A stretch of 64,000 bases of DNA from Paracoccaceae bacterium (lineage in GTDB: Bacteria > Pseudomonadota > Alphaproteobacteria > Rhodobacterales > Rhodobacteraceae), in NCBI GenBank assembly GCA_030697175.1, contig JAUYQR010000003.1:186001-250000 (forward strand). Reading direction: 5' to 3'. Below the pieces are notes generated by a model that searched no databases, had not been told where the DNA came from, and saw nothing but the letters and a program-made list of their open reading frames with translations. A program made the position numbers and the translations under genes. Shown in pieces: positions 27,172 through 35,706 of the stretch; position 1 is the stretch's first letter; the number at the start of each line of letters is the position of its first letter.

Positions 27172-27249
27172 CGGGCCGTAGCGCAGCCTGGTTAGCGCGT
27201 CCGTCTGGGGGGCGGGAGGTCGAGAGTTCGAATCTCTCCGGCCCGACCA
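27172..27249 (+). tRNA. tRNA-Pro (GGG)
   Basis: Cloverleaf: acceptor CGGGCCG/CGGCCCG, D arm GCGC...GCGC, anticodon stem TCCGT/GCGGG (two G-U pairs), loop CTGGGGG with anticodon GGG, T arm GAGAG TTCGAAT CTCTC, discriminator A and encoded CCA. The MerR-ihfA-tRNA-Pro linkage is common in Rhodobacteraceae. tRNA 3' ends often serve as integration sites, but no integrase is near. Confidence 0.96.
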
Positions 27250-27254
27250 TTGCA

Positions 27255-27291
27255 AAACCGCCCGCCTGCCATCCGGTAGCGCGGGCGGTTT
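27255..27291 (+). terminator. Terminator after tRNA-Pro
   Basis: AAACCGCCCGC pairs with GCGGGCGGTTT over 11 bp with a 15-base loop; only a short T-run. Confidence 0.7.
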
Positions 27292-27313
27292 CGTATCCAA
27301 GGATCAAAGGCCC

Positions 27314-28393
27314 ATGATGACCCCCGGTGTGCTGCCCGCCCAAGCCCTGCGCGACCTTGTCGCCACCGGCGCCCTCGCTGCCGACCCGGCCATCCTCGAC
27401 AACCAGCTCCAGCCCGCCAGCCTCGATCTGCGCCTCGGGACCGTGGCCTACCGCGTCCGCGCCTCGTTCCTTGCCGGCAAGGGCCGCCGCGTCGAAGACC
27501 GGCTGGCCGAGTTTACCATGCACAGGGTTGACCTTGCCGAAGGCGCGGTGCTGGAAAAGAACTGCGTCTACGTCATCCCCCTCGCCGAACGGCTGGCGCT
27601 GCCGCCCGGCCTCACCGCCGTCGCCAACGCCAAAAGCTCGTCCGGCCGCCTCGATCTGCTCACCCGCACCATCACCGACGGCGGGATCGAGTTTGACCGC
27701 ATCCCCGAAGGCTACGAAGGCCCGCTCTACGCCGAGGTGTGCCCGCGCAGCTTTTCCGTCCTCGTCCGCGCCGGGCAGCGCCTGAACCAGATTCGCTTCC
27801 GCGCCGGGCACGCGGTCCTGTCGGACGCCGACCTCACCGCACTCCACGCCGCCGAACCCCTCGTCTCCGGCGAGGCGGTGATCTCCGAAGGCCTCGGCTT
27901 CTCGGTCGATCTCCGCCCCGCCACCGGCGATCTCGTCGGGTACCGCGCCAAACCCCATGCCGGCGTGATCGACCTCGACCGCATCGGCCATTATCCGGTG
28001 GCCGAGTTCTGGGAGGCGCTGCACACCACCGAAGGCCGCATCATCCTCGATCCCGGCGCCTTCTACATCCTTGTCAGCCGCGAGGCGGTGACGATCCCGC
28101 CCGACTACGCCGCCGAAATGGCCCCCTACCTCGCGATGGTGGGCGAATTTCGCGTGCATTACGCCGGCTTCTTCGATCCCGGCTTCGGCCACGCCGCCGC
28201 CGGCGGTGCAGGCTCGCGCGGCGTGCTTGAGGTGCGCTGCCACGAAGCCCCCTTCGTCCTCGAACATGGGCAAGTCGTCGGCCGTCTCGTCTATGAGCGG
28301 ATGAGCGCCCGCCCCGAAACCCTCTACGGCGCCGGCATCGCGTCAAACTACCAGGGCCAGGGCCTGAAACTCGCCAAGCAATTCAAGGCCTGA
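27314..28393 (+). CDS. dcd: 2'-deoxycytidine 5'-triphosphate deaminase (long form)
   Basis: 359 residues, double the size of E. coli Dcd; this is the long alphaproteobacterial type built from two dUTPase-like folds. LQPASLDLRLG, the catalytic stretch NAKSSSGRLDLLTRTITDGG, and IPEGYEGPLYAEVCPRSFSVLVRAGQRLNQIRF in the first half; LDPGAFYILVSREAVTIPPDYAAEM and HYAGFFDPGFG in the second. It makes dUTP from dCTP for thymidylate synthesis. Two adjacent ATG codons (27314, 27317). Confidence 0.9.
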   Translation: MMTPGVLPAQALRDLVATGALAADPAILDNQLQPASLDLRLGTVAYRVRASFLAGKGRRVEDRLAEFTMHRVDLAEGAVLEKNCVYVIPLAERLALPPGLTAVANAKSSSGRLDLLTRTITDGGIEFDRIPEGYEGPLYAEVCPRSFSVLVRAGQRLNQIRFRAGHAVLSDADLTALHAAEPLVSGEAVISEGLGFSVDLRPATGDLVGYRAKPHAGVIDLDRIGHYPVAEFWEALHTTEGRIILDPGAFYILVSREAVTIPPDYAAEMAPYLAMVGEFRVHYAGFFDPGFGHAAAGGAGSRGVLEVRCHEAPFVLEHGQVVGRLVYERMSARPETLYGAGIASNYQGQGLKLAKQFKA

Positions 28394-28427
28394 CCCCGGC
28401 CCCGCGCGCCTGACTTGCTCTTTTCAG

Positions 28428-28445
28428 AAATACTCCCGCCGGAGG
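28428..28445 (+). repeat. Short 3'-flanking repeat AAATACTCCCGCCGGAGG
   Basis: Lies 35 bases after the dcd stop. A related sequence, AAATATCCCCCGCAGAGCGG, follows lpdA on the minus strand near 63.0 kb, in the same orientation relative to its gene. Each can fold as a short hairpin. Confidence 0.5.
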
Positions 28446-28490
28446 CTTCGCCGCCTGGGCTCAAATGTCACCACCCGGCACGACGCACCT

Positions 28491-28513
28491 CCCTCCCCCC
28501 TCGTGGGGGAGGG
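28491..28513. repeat. C/G-rich extragenic palindrome
   Basis: CCCTCCCCC pairs with GGGGGAGGG (9 bp, loop CTCGT), followed by CTGGGGTGGGGGGG, in the gap between convergent dcd and the 66-residue gene. It resembles the repetitive CCCTCCCC palindromes seen in many alphaproteobacterial genomes and may act as a two-way terminator. Confidence 0.7.
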
Positions 28514-28536
28514 CTGGGGTGGGGGGGCGGCCCGCC

Positions 28537-28737
28537 TCAGCGCCACAAGCGCCGCGTGACCTTCGCCACCTCCTGCGCCTTGTTTGCCAGATCCTTCGCC
28601 CGCCGCGCCTGATCGCGCTCCTCCGGCGTCATCTCTGCTTCGGGCTTGCCTTTGCCGGCCGCATATTTCACGCCCTTGTCCACCGCCGTCTTGAGGAACT
28701 TCCGCGTCAGCATCCCGATCAGCCGGTTCCAGTCCAT
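28537..28737 (-). CDS. Small conserved hypothetical protein after scpB
   Basis: 66 residues from MDWNRLIGMLTRKFLKTAVDKGVKYAAGKG; then a charged helix EMTPEERDQARRAKDLANKAQEVAKVTRRLWR. No signal or membrane segment. It begins 4 bases after the scpB stop, so it is the last gene of the nagZ-scpA-scpB operon. Function unknown; the amphipathic N-terminal helix suggests a protein or membrane-surface contact. Confidence 0.75.
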   Translation of the reverse strand: MDWNRLIGMLTRKFLKTAVDKGVKYAAGKGKPEAEMTPEERDQARRAKDLANKAQEVAKVTRRLWR

Positions 28738-28741
28738 CGTT

Positions 28742-29374
28742 TCAATCCTCAAAAAGTTCGCTCTGGCCGGAGGTGGCCTCGTCCTCGTCATCGCCCGGCA
28801 ATGCCAGCCCGGGCGCGGGCCGGTTGTCCAGCAATCCCGCCGCCCGCAGCTCCTTCAGGCCCGGCAGATCGCGTGCCGATTCAAGGCCGAAGTGGTCCAG
28901 AAAATGCTCGGTCACCACAAACGTCACCGGCCGCCCCGGTGTCATCCGGCGCCGACCAAGCCTGATCCAGTCCAGTTCCAGCAACTGATCCACCGTCCCC
29001 CGGCTGACCGCCACGCCCCTGATCTCCTCGATCTCGGCCCGCGTCACCGGCTGGTGATAGGCCACGATCGCCAGCGTCTCGATCGCCGCACGGCTCAGCT
29101 TCCGCGTCTCGACCGATTCCCGCCGCATCAACTGGCCAAGGTCCGGCGCGGTGCGGAACGCATAGGCGTCCCCCACTTTCACCAGGTTGACCCCCCGCCC
29201 CTCATAGCGCTTGCGCAGATGCACCAGCGCTTCCGCCGGGTCGGCACCATGCGGCAGCCGCGCCGTCAGCTCCGCCAGCGTCACCGGCTCGGCCATCGCA
29301 AACAGGATGGCTTCCACCATCCGCTCCTGCTCGCCCATCGGCGGTGCCTCGAAGAGGCTGGCCTCGTCCTCCAT
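28742..29374 (-). CDS. scpB: Segregation and condensation protein B
   Basis: 210 residues. Winged-helix kleisin partner of SMC-ScpA condensin: ERMVEAILFAMAEPVTLAELTARLP, then the WH2 core LSRAAIETLAIVAYHQPVTRAEIEEIRGVAVSRGTVDQLLELDWIR. Start MEDEASLFEAPP, whose ATG overlaps the scpA stop (TGATG). The tail is acidic. Confidence 0.94.
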   Translation of the reverse strand: MEDEASLFEAPPMGEQERMVEAILFAMAEPVTLAELTARLPHGADPAEALVHLRKRYEGRGVNLVKVGDAYAFRTAPDLGQLMRRESVETRKLSRAAIETLAIVAYHQPVTRAEIEEIRGVAVSRGTVDQLLELDWIRLGRRRMTPGRPVTFVVTEHFLDHFGLESARDLPGLKELRAAGLLDNRPAPGLALPGDDEDEATSGQSELFED

Positions 29375-30177
29375 CACGGCTCCCTCCGGCGCAACTGGAT
29401 CGCGGCAAAGCTGTCGCCCTGCCGCAGCGTGACTTGCCCGCGCTTGGCCAGTTCCAGCACCGCCGCGAAATGCGCCGCCATCGCCGACCACCGCGCCATC
29501 GGCGTCGCGGTCCAGCCTTCCGGCAGGAAGGTCGTCAGATCCGCCCACTCGCCCGCATAACCGATCAGCCCCCGCATCCGCTCCAGCGCCTGCTCCATCG
29601 TGAACACATGCTCGCGGTCCATCACAAACGGCCGGAACTCGTCCTTGGTGCGAATCCGCGCATAGGCCCGCATCAGATCCAGCAGCGTCGCGGTATAGGT
29701 CACCACCTTGTGGTGCGTCACATCCTCCGGCACGCCGCGCGCAAAGAAATCGCGGCCCAACTGGTCACGTCCCATCAGCCGCGCCGCAGCCTCGCGCATC
29801 GCCGCCAACCGCTCCAACTGGAACGCCAGATGCGCCGCCAGATCCTCCGCCGATGGCCCCTCATCCGTCGGATCAGGCGGCAGCAGCAACCGCGATTTCA
29901 GGAACGCCAGCCACGCCGCCATCACCAGATAATCCGCCGCAAGCTCGATCCGCAAGGACTGCGCCTGTTCGACAAAGCCCAGATACTGCTCGGCCAGTTG
30001 CAACACCGACACCCGCCGCAGATCGACCTTCTGCGTCCGGCTCAGCGTCAAGAGCAGGTCGAGCGGCCCCTCGAATCCGTCGACATCGACGATCAGCGCT
30101 TCTGCTGCCAGCCGCTCACCCGGCGCCAGCCGCTCACCCGGCGGCAGCCGCTCCGGCTGGTCCCACTCGTCAGCCAT
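29374..30177 (-). CDS. scpA: Segregation and condensation protein A
   Basis: 267 residues. Kleisin that bridges SMC heads: DGFEGPLDLLLTLSRTQKVDLRRVSVLQLAEQYLGF and AADYLVMAAWLAFLKSRLLLP at the N-terminus, and a C-terminal winged helix ending FAAVLELAKRGQVTLRQGDSFAAIQL. The extreme N-terminus has an imperfect PGERLAPGERL repeat from an 18-bp tandem duplication (30109-30156). Overlaps nagZ by 8 bases. Confidence 0.95.
   Translation of the reverse strand: MADEWDQPERLPPGERLAPGERLAAEALIVDVDGFEGPLDLLLTLSRTQKVDLRRVSVLQLAEQYLGFVEQAQSLRIELAADYLVMAAWLAFLKSRLLLPPDPTDEGPSAEDLAAHLAFQLERLAAMREAAARLMGRDQLGRDFFARGVPEDVTHHKVVTYTATLLDLMRAYARIRTKDEFRPFVMDREHVFTMEQALERMRGLIGYAGEWADLTTFLPEGWTATPMARWSAMAAHFAAVLELAKRGQVTLRQGDSFAAIQLRRREP
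30109..30156 (-). repeat. 18-bp tandem repeat inside scpA
   Basis: CAGCCGCTCACCCGGCGC at 30109-30126, the same with one change at 30127-30144, and a 12-base partial third unit. In frame, it adds PGERLA units to the variable ScpA N-terminus. Confidence 0.8.
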
Positions 30178-31165
30178 CGGCCAGTTCCGCCATCAGCGCC
30201 GGCACATCCGCCACCACATCCCGTCGCCACGCCAGCGCCGCCTGCCCCCGCCGCCACGCCTCCGGTCCCATCCGGCCAGCAGCCCCGGCAACCGCCTGCA
30301 TCTCGTCCAGATGCCCGTTGCACTGGAGCGCCACATCCACCCCCGCCGCAATCGACCGTGCGGTGCGCTCGGCCAAGGTGCCCTTCAGCGCCTCCATGTT
30401 CAGATCATCGGTCATCAACAGCCCGTCAAACCCGATCTCGCGGCGGATCACGTCGATCATCACCGGGCTTTGCGTCGCCGGGCGCTCGCCGTCATAGGCG
30501 GAAAACACCAGATGCGCCGTCATCGCCATCGGCAGATCGTTCAAGGCCCGGAACGGCGCGAAATCCACCGCCTGCAACTCCTCCCGGCTGGCCGTCACCG
30601 TCGGCAGATCAAGGTGAGTGTCCACATGGCTGCGTCCATGCCCCGGCAGATGCTTCACCACCGGGATCACCCCCCCGGCCAGAAACCCCTCCGCCACCGC
30701 CCGCGCGACCTGCGTGACCACCGCCGCTTCCGTCCCGTAACAGCGGTTGCGCAGGAACGGATGCGTCACGTCTGACGCCACGTCCGCCACCGGCGCACAG
30801 TTCGCGTCAATCCCGACCGCCCGCAATTCCGCCGCGATCACCCGCGAGCGCAGCCGCATCACGCGCGCCGCCTCGGCAACCGATCCCGCAGCCCGCACCG
30901 TCTCCAGCGGCGGCGCCCACTCGCGCCAATGCGGCGCCCGCATCCGCTGCACCCGCCCGCCCTCCTGGTCGATCAGCACCGGCGCATCGCGCCCGACAGC
31001 CTCACGCAAGGCGGCCGTCAGCCGCCGCACCTGATCCGGAGCCTCGATGTTGCGCGCAAACAGGATGAACCCGAACGGGTCCGCCTCGCGGAAGAACGCC
31101 ACCTCATCGGCAGTCAACGCAAGCCCGGCGCAGCCAAGGATCGCAGCACCGGGGGCCGCGCTCAT
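30170..31165 (-). CDS. nagZ: Beta-N-acetylhexosaminidase NagZ
   Basis: 331 residues. Cytoplasmic GH3 enzyme that removes GlcNAc from anhydromuropeptides in wall recycling. The GH3 core is intact: FGFILFARNI, VLIDQEGGRVQRM, VKHLPGHGRSHVDTH (catalytic His region) and LLMTDDLNMEAL with the nucleophile Asp. It overlaps the SPOR-domain gene by 4 bases and scpA by 8. No signal peptide, as expected. Confidence 0.95.
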   Translation of the reverse strand: MSAAPGAAILGCAGLALTADEVAFFREADPFGFILFARNIEAPDQVRRLTAALREAVGRDAPVLIDQEGGRVQRMRAPHWREWAPPLETVRAAGSVAEAARVMRLRSRVIAAELRAVGIDANCAPVADVASDVTHPFLRNRCYGTEAAVVTQVARAVAEGFLAGGVIPVVKHLPGHGRSHVDTHLDLPTVTASREELQAVDFAPFRALNDLPMAMTAHLVFSAYDGERPATQSPVMIDVIRREIGFDGLLMTDDLNMEALKGTLAERTARSIAAGVDVALQCNGHLDEMQAVAGAAGRMGPEAWRRGQAALAWRRDVVADVPALMAELADG

Positions 31166-32118
31166 CTCTGGGCTACCGGGATGCAGGCCGCCTCTTCCGC
31201 GACAAAGGCCGCGCAGAACCGCCGCGCATCTGCCTCGCCCTCAAAGCCATGCGCGCGCAAGCGAAAGAACGTGCGCCCGCCACTTTCCGCCGCCTGCACC
31301 ACCATCGCCTTGTCGGCCATCAGATCGCCAAACCGGCCCTGCAGCCGCGCCCAATCGGCCTTGGCCTCGTCCGCCGTGTCAAAAGCACCGAACTGCACCA
31401 ACCGGGTGCCCGGCGCGATGCTGGCCGCGTCCATCTCGATCGGTGCCGTAGCGGCGCCGGCCTCCGCCGCAGGCTCCGCTTCCGCAGCGACCGCCACCGC
31501 ACCGTCGCGGCCCGGGCGCGCCACCGGGCGCGGCGACCGCGTGATGGTGCCTTCCAACGCCACATCTGCGGTAAGATCAGGGTCCAATTCGGGCGCCACC
31601 TCCGGCTCCGGGTCGCCCGCCAAAGCCTCGGCCAGCGCCGCCGCTACGGCAATCTCGGTTGGATTGGCGCTTTCCATCACCGGGTCCGCCGCAAGCGCCA
31701 CATCCGGGTCCGCCCCTGCAGCCGAGGCCGGCAGCGCATCCGGCACCGGCTGGCCCGCCAGCCCCGCCGCATCCTCCAACTCCAGCTCCACCGGGCGCGG
31801 CGCCAGGATCAGCCGGTCGGCAACGGGGGCCGCCGTGCCAAGCACTACCACCTCGTTCACCGCCAGCCCTTGATGATCGACCACCTCGCCACCGGGGTTT
31901 TCCGGGGCCACCCGCATCGGGCCGTCCAGCGCCTGCACCACCGGCACGCCGCGCACGTCGCGCACCGCAAGGCTGTAACCCCAATAGCCCAGCCCGATCA
32001 CCAGCGCGACCGAGGATACCGCCCCCGCCATGTTGATGTATCGCTGCAGGCTGGCCGCCCGGCCAAATCCGTCTGTGGAAACGCCGCCGCCGAAACCGTC
32101 GAAATCCGCGTCTGCCAT
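31162..32118 (-). CDS. SPOR-domain membrane protein
   Basis: 318 residues. Cytoplasmic N-terminus, one membrane helix at about 30-50 (AGAVSSVALVIGLGYWGYSLAV), a long periplasmic Ala/Pro/Glu-rich low-complexity linker (130-235), and a C-terminal SPOR domain (about 243-318: GTRLVQFGAFDTADEAKADWARLQGRF) that binds denuded septal glycan. Likely recruited to the division site. Sits between argS and nagZ in a wall-linked operon. Confidence 0.87.
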   Translation of the reverse strand: MADADFDGFGGGVSTDGFGRAASLQRYINMAGAVSSVALVIGLGYWGYSLAVRDVRGVPVVQALDGPMRVAPENPGGEVVDHQGLAVNEVVVLGTAAPVADRLILAPRPVELELEDAAGLAGQPVPDALPASAAGADPDVALAADPVMESANPTEIAVAAALAEALAGDPEPEVAPELDPDLTADVALEGTITRSPRPVARPGRDGAVAVAAEAEPAAEAGAATAPIEMDAASIAPGTRLVQFGAFDTADEAKADWARLQGRFGDLMADKAMVVQAAESGGRTFFRLRAHGFEGEADARRFCAAFVAEEAACIPVAQR

Positions 32119-32201
32119 GTGTCGCCTCTGCTCGCGGGATGGTTGATCCACCCCTGCTTTTCACGCCTGTTCGCCCGGCTGACGGCGGCTGCTCGCTTGG
32201 C

Positions 32202-33944
32202 TCAGCGCATTTCCTCGACCGGAGTGACACCCAAGATACCAAGACCGGCGCAAATAACAACGCCCACGGCTCGTGCAAGGGCGATTTTTGCCTGTGACAC
32301 GCCGGGATCGTCTTGCAAGAACCGCAAGGAAGCATCGTCATTGCCCCTGTTCCACAACCCGTGGAAGTCAGACGCCACTTCGTAAAGGTAAAACGCCACC
32401 CGATGCGGCTCGTTGCCCTTGGCCGCGATTTCCACCAGACGCGGCCATTCGGCCAGCTTGCGCGCAACGCCGATCTCGGCCTCGCTGGACAACAGGCTCA
32501 GGTCGGCATTGGCAAGCACCGCATCCGTCACGTCGATGCCCGCCTCCCGCGCCTTGCGCAGGATCGAGTTCACCCGTGCGCTGGCATACTGCACGTAAAA
32601 GACCGGGTTGTCCTTCGACTGCTCCTGCACCTTGTCGAAATCGAAATCCAGCGCCACGTCGTTCTTCCGCGTCAGCATGATGAAGCGGGTCACGTCGGCA
32701 CCCACCTCGTCCACCACGTCGCGCAGCGTGACAAACGTGCCGGCCCGCTTCGACATCTTGAACGGCTCGCCGCCCTTCCACAGCTTGACCAGTTGGATCA
32801 GCTTGATATCCACCGCAACCCGGTTGTTCGACAGCGCTGCAACCACCGCCTTCAGCCGTTTCACATAGCCGCCGTGATCGGCACCAAAGATGTTGATCAA
32901 CTCGTCAAAGCCGCGCTGAACCTTGTCGTAGTGATAGGCGATGTCGGGCGCGAAATAGGTCCACGACCCGTCCGATTTCATCACCGGCCGGTCCACATCA
33001 TCGCCATGCGCCGTGCTGCGGAACAGGGTCTGCACCCGCGGCTCCCAATCGTCCGGCTCCTTGCCTTTCGGCGGCTCCAGCACGCCCTCGTAGATCAGCC
33101 CCATGCCGCGCAGCGTGTCGATCGCCGCTTCGATCTTGCCGGTGCCGTACAGCGCCTTTTCCGAAGAATACACGTCCATCTGCACGCCAAGCGCCGCCAG
33201 ATCCTCGCGGATCATCGCCATCATCATGCCGGTTGCAAACTCGCGCACATCGGCCAGCCAGATCTGCTCGCCCTTGTCCAGCAGGCTCGCGCCATACTTG
33301 GCCTTCAGCGCCTCACCGACGGGGATCAGATAATCCCCCGGATAAAGCCCCTCGCGGATTTCCGGATCCAGCCCGTTCGCCTCGCGGTAGCGCTCATAGG
33401 CCGACCGCGCCAGCACATCGACCTGCGAGCCCCCGTCGTTGATGTAATATTCCCGCGTCACGTCCCAACCGGCATAGGCCAGCAGCCGCGCCAGCGCATC
33501 ACCGACCACCGCGCCCCGCACATGGCCCACATGCATCGGCCCGGTCGGGTTTGCGCTGACGAACTCCACGTTCACGCGCCGCCCCTGCCCAAGCGACGAC
33601 CGGCCATAGCCCGTCCCCGTCTCCAGAACGGCCCGCACCAGCCCCTGCCAGGCCGCATCCACCAACCGCAGGTTCAAGAACCCCGGCCCAGCAACATCCG
33701 CCCCCGCCACGCGCGGGTCTTGCATCAACCGTGCCGCCAGCGCCTCGGCAATCGCGCGCGGCGCCATCCCCGCCGGTTTCGCCAGCACCATCGCGGCGTT
33801 CGTCGCCAGATGCCCATGCCCTGCATCGCGCGGCGGCTCCACCGCCACGCCCGCAAGATCGAGCCCCCCCGGCAGCACGCCATCCGCCTGCAAGGCCATC
33901 AGCTCCGCCACCACCAGCTCGCGAAGATCGGCGAAAAGGTTCAT
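32202..33944 (-). CDS. argS: Arginyl-tRNA synthetase
   Basis: 580 residues. Class I synthetase: N-terminal Add-1 domain, HIGH-like motif in [25 protein letters not shown]-like [10 protein letters not shown], and the DALR anticodon-binding C-terminus with the ending VTPVEEMR. Start [15 protein letters not shown]. Lies 83 bases upstream of the SPOR-domain gene. Confidence 0.97.
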   Translation of the reverse strand: MNLFADLRELVVAELMALQADGVLPGGLDLAGVAVEPPRDAGHGHLATNAAMVLAKPAGMAPRAIAEALAARLMQDPRVAGADVAGPGFLNLRLVDAAWQGLVRAVLETGTGYGRSSLGQGRRVNVEFVSANPTGPMHVGHVRGAVVGDALARLLAYAGWDVTREYYINDGGSQVDVLARSAYERYREANGLDPEIREGLYPGDYLIPVGEALKAKYGASLLDKGEQIWLADVREFATGMMMAMIREDLAALGVQMDVYSSEKALYGTGKIEAAIDTLRGMGLIYEGVLEPPKGKEPDDWEPRVQTLFRSTAHGDDVDRPVMKSDGSWTYFAPDIAYHYDKVQRGFDELINIFGADHGGYVKRLKAVVAALSNNRVAVDIKLIQLVKLWKGGEPFKMSKRAGTFVTLRDVVDEVGADVTRFIMLTRKNDVALDFDFDKVQEQSKDNPVFYVQYASARVNSILRKAREAGIDVTDAVLANADLSLLSSEAEIGVARKLAEWPRLVEIAAKGNEPHRVAFYLYEVASDFHGLWNRGNDDASLRFLQDDPGVSQAKIALARAVGVVICAGLGILGVTPVEEMR

Positions 33945-34007
33945 TTGATCACATCCCCTGTCATGCCAAAGGCCATGCCAGAGGCCGGGATGGAGGTCAA
34001 GGATCGC

Positions 34008-34472
34008 TCACCCCGCCCGCCAGTCCTCCAACGCCGGGTTCGCCTCCACCGCCGTCGTCTCCGGTGCCTGAACCGTCCGGTTGCGGAAATAATGCGTCTC
34101 CCGCGCGCCAAAGTAGAACGCCACCACCGCGCCCAGCAACCACCACAACGGTTCCGGCACCGCATTCAGCCCCACCATCCGGCGCGCAAACGCCACCGGG
34201 TCCACCATCGCATAGACGAACAGCCCGATCGTCCCGAACGCCAGCATCGGCCGCGGCAGCCGGTTCACCCCGTTCACCAGCCGGTCGAACCAGCCGAGCG
34301 AGGGGTTTTCATACTCCTCCCCCAACTGCCGCAACGCCGCCATCTGCGCCTCCGCCGACAGCTCCATCCGCTTGGTGGCCGAGGGCACGAACACCTCCGC
34401 CAGCCCCTTCGCAGCCTCCCCCATCGCCGTCACCGCCCCCTGCGCGCCGACCAGATTGCCGATCACGCCCAT
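34008..34472 (-). CDS. GTA-type holin (3 TM)
   Basis: 154 residues. N-terminal amphipathic part (AKGLAEVFVPSATKRMELS), then hydrophobic helices near 75-97 (PMLAFGTIGLFVYAMVDPVAFA) and 108-125 (EPLWWLLGAVVAFYFGAR). Matches the holin family linked to Rhodobacterales gene transfer agents, which releases particles by membrane permeabilisation. Its start overlaps the end of the muramidase gene by 10 bases, so the two form a lysis cassette. Confidence 0.85.
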   Translation of the reverse strand: MGVIGNLVGAQGAVTAMGEAAKGLAEVFVPSATKRMELSAEAQMAALRQLGEEYENPSLGWFDRLVNGVNRLPRPMLAFGTIGLFVYAMVDPVAFARRMVGLNAVPEPLWWLLGAVVAFYFGARETHYFRNRTVQAPETTAVEANPALEDWRAG

Positions 34473-35074
34473 GCCGCCACCCGCGCCCGATGCTGCGCCT
34501 CGCTCAGATGATACCGCGGCGCGATGAACTCCTCCGCCCGCACGATCCAGCCGCCCTTGCCCCCATCCCGCCGCCGCGCGAACTTGCGGCTCGCCGGTCG
34601 GCGGTCGCCCAAGGCGTAGTAGTAATTCCGCCGCGCAATCCCGTAGGCATCCGCCAGATGCGACGGGGCCGCCTCATGGGCCATCGCCGCCGCGCGAATT
34701 GTCTGCGGCCCGACCTGCCCGTCAGGATCACAAGGATACCCCATATCCCCCAGCAATCGCTGCAAGATCTTTACCGCATTGCCACCGGCGTTGACATACA
34801 TGTCAAACACGCTGGCCTGCAAAACCTCTGGCAGGGCCGCCAGCCCGGGCCGGGTGAAGTAATGCTCGACATAGATGTCCACCGCCTGCGCCCGGGTCAG
34901 CGCCCGCACATCGGCCACGTTGATCCGGCTGTCGCGGGTCACGTCGATGCCCAACCGGCGCAGCGTGTGGATCGTCACCCCGTGGTTCGTGGCCCCTCCG
35001 GGGTCATCCGGGTCGTTCACGAACCCGCCCTCGCGGGCGACAATTTCTTCGGCAATTTCTCTGACGGACCCCAT
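34463..35074 (-). CDS. GTA-linked N-acetylmuramidase (GH108 endolysin)
   Basis: 203 residues. GH108 domain with the catalytic Glu in IVAREGGFVNDPDDPGGATNHGV, then a peptidoglycan-binding domain (ILQRLLGDMGYPCDPDGQVGPQTI). Holin-associated lysins of this form free gene-transfer-agent particles in Rhodobacter capsulatus, away from the main GTA cluster. ATG at 35074 is preceded by GGAGGAG. A GTTAAC at 35119-35124, a CtrA-type half-site, stands about 45 bases before the start; GTA lysis genes are CtrA dependent in R. capsulatus. Confidence 0.87.
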   Translation of the reverse strand: MGSVREIAEEIVAREGGFVNDPDDPGGATNHGVTIHTLRRLGIDVTRDSRINVADVRALTRAQAVDIYVEHYFTRPGLAALPEVLQASVFDMYVNAGGNAVKILQRLLGDMGYPCDPDGQVGPQTIRAAAMAHEAAPSHLADAYGIARRNYYYALGDRRPASRKFARRRDGGKGGWIVRAEEFIAPRYHLSEAQHRARVAAWA

Positions 35075-35150
35075 CGACTCCTCCGGTTCAGGCAACTGCC
35101 CGACCTTCGGAGATTTCCGTTAACCCCGCCTCACCCCGGCGCGCGCCGCC

Positions 35151-35633
35151 TCAGCTTTCAGGCTTCGACGGCTGATACACGCCCTGCTCTTTCAGCGCGT
35201 CGACCACTTCCTTCGGCATGTAGGTCTCGTCATGCCTGGCCAGCACCTCGGACGCAACGAACGTGCCACCCTGCATCTGGCCAAGCGCCACCATGCCCTC
35301 ACCTTCGCCGAAAAGGTCCGGCAACACCCCGGTATAGCGCACCGGAACCGAAGCGTTGGTGTCCGTCACAGAAAACGACACCGTAGCCCCCTCGCCGCGC
35401 ACCAGAGTGCCTTCTTCCACCAGCCCGCCAATGCGGAACACCTCTTCGGCCGGCGGCGGAGTGGTCACCACTTCGGTCGGGCTGCGAAAGAAATTGACTG
35501 CGGTCTTCGGCACGAAGGAATAGATCGCGGCCACAGCGGCCAGCAACGACAGCGCCGCAAGCGCCATCACCTGAACCCGCCGACGCTTCTTCAACCCTTT
35601 CAGGCCCCGAAACTCCTGTCCGCCCGCCATCAT
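35151..35633 (-). CDS. ccmE: Cytochrome c maturation protein CcmE
   Basis: 160 residues. Periplasmic heme chaperone anchored by one N-terminal helix (about 20-42). Binds heme covalently through H134 in LARHDETYMPKEV, with the conserved Tyr138. The OB-fold core FRIGGLVEEGTLVRGEG is intact. Other ccm genes are not in the window. Follows argC on the same strand by 73 bases. Confidence 0.95.
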   Translation of the reverse strand: MMAGGQEFRGLKGLKKRRRVQVMALAALSLLAAVAAIYSFVPKTAVNFFRSPTEVVTTPPPAEEVFRIGGLVEEGTLVRGEGATVSFSVTDTNASVPVRYTGVLPDLFGEGEGMVALGQMQGGTFVASEVLARHDETYMPKEVVDALKEQGVYQPSKPES

Positions 35634-35706
35634 CCGCTCCCGTTCCGGTCGTCCGCTTCTACCCTGTCAGATCGGTGCTGCCTTGACCTTGGTCAAGCCC
35701 GATGTG

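Noticed and set aside
27172-27249. tRNA-Pro as an attachment site of an integrated element
   Set aside because: No integrase, no duplicated tRNA 3' end and no foreign-looking DNA follows.
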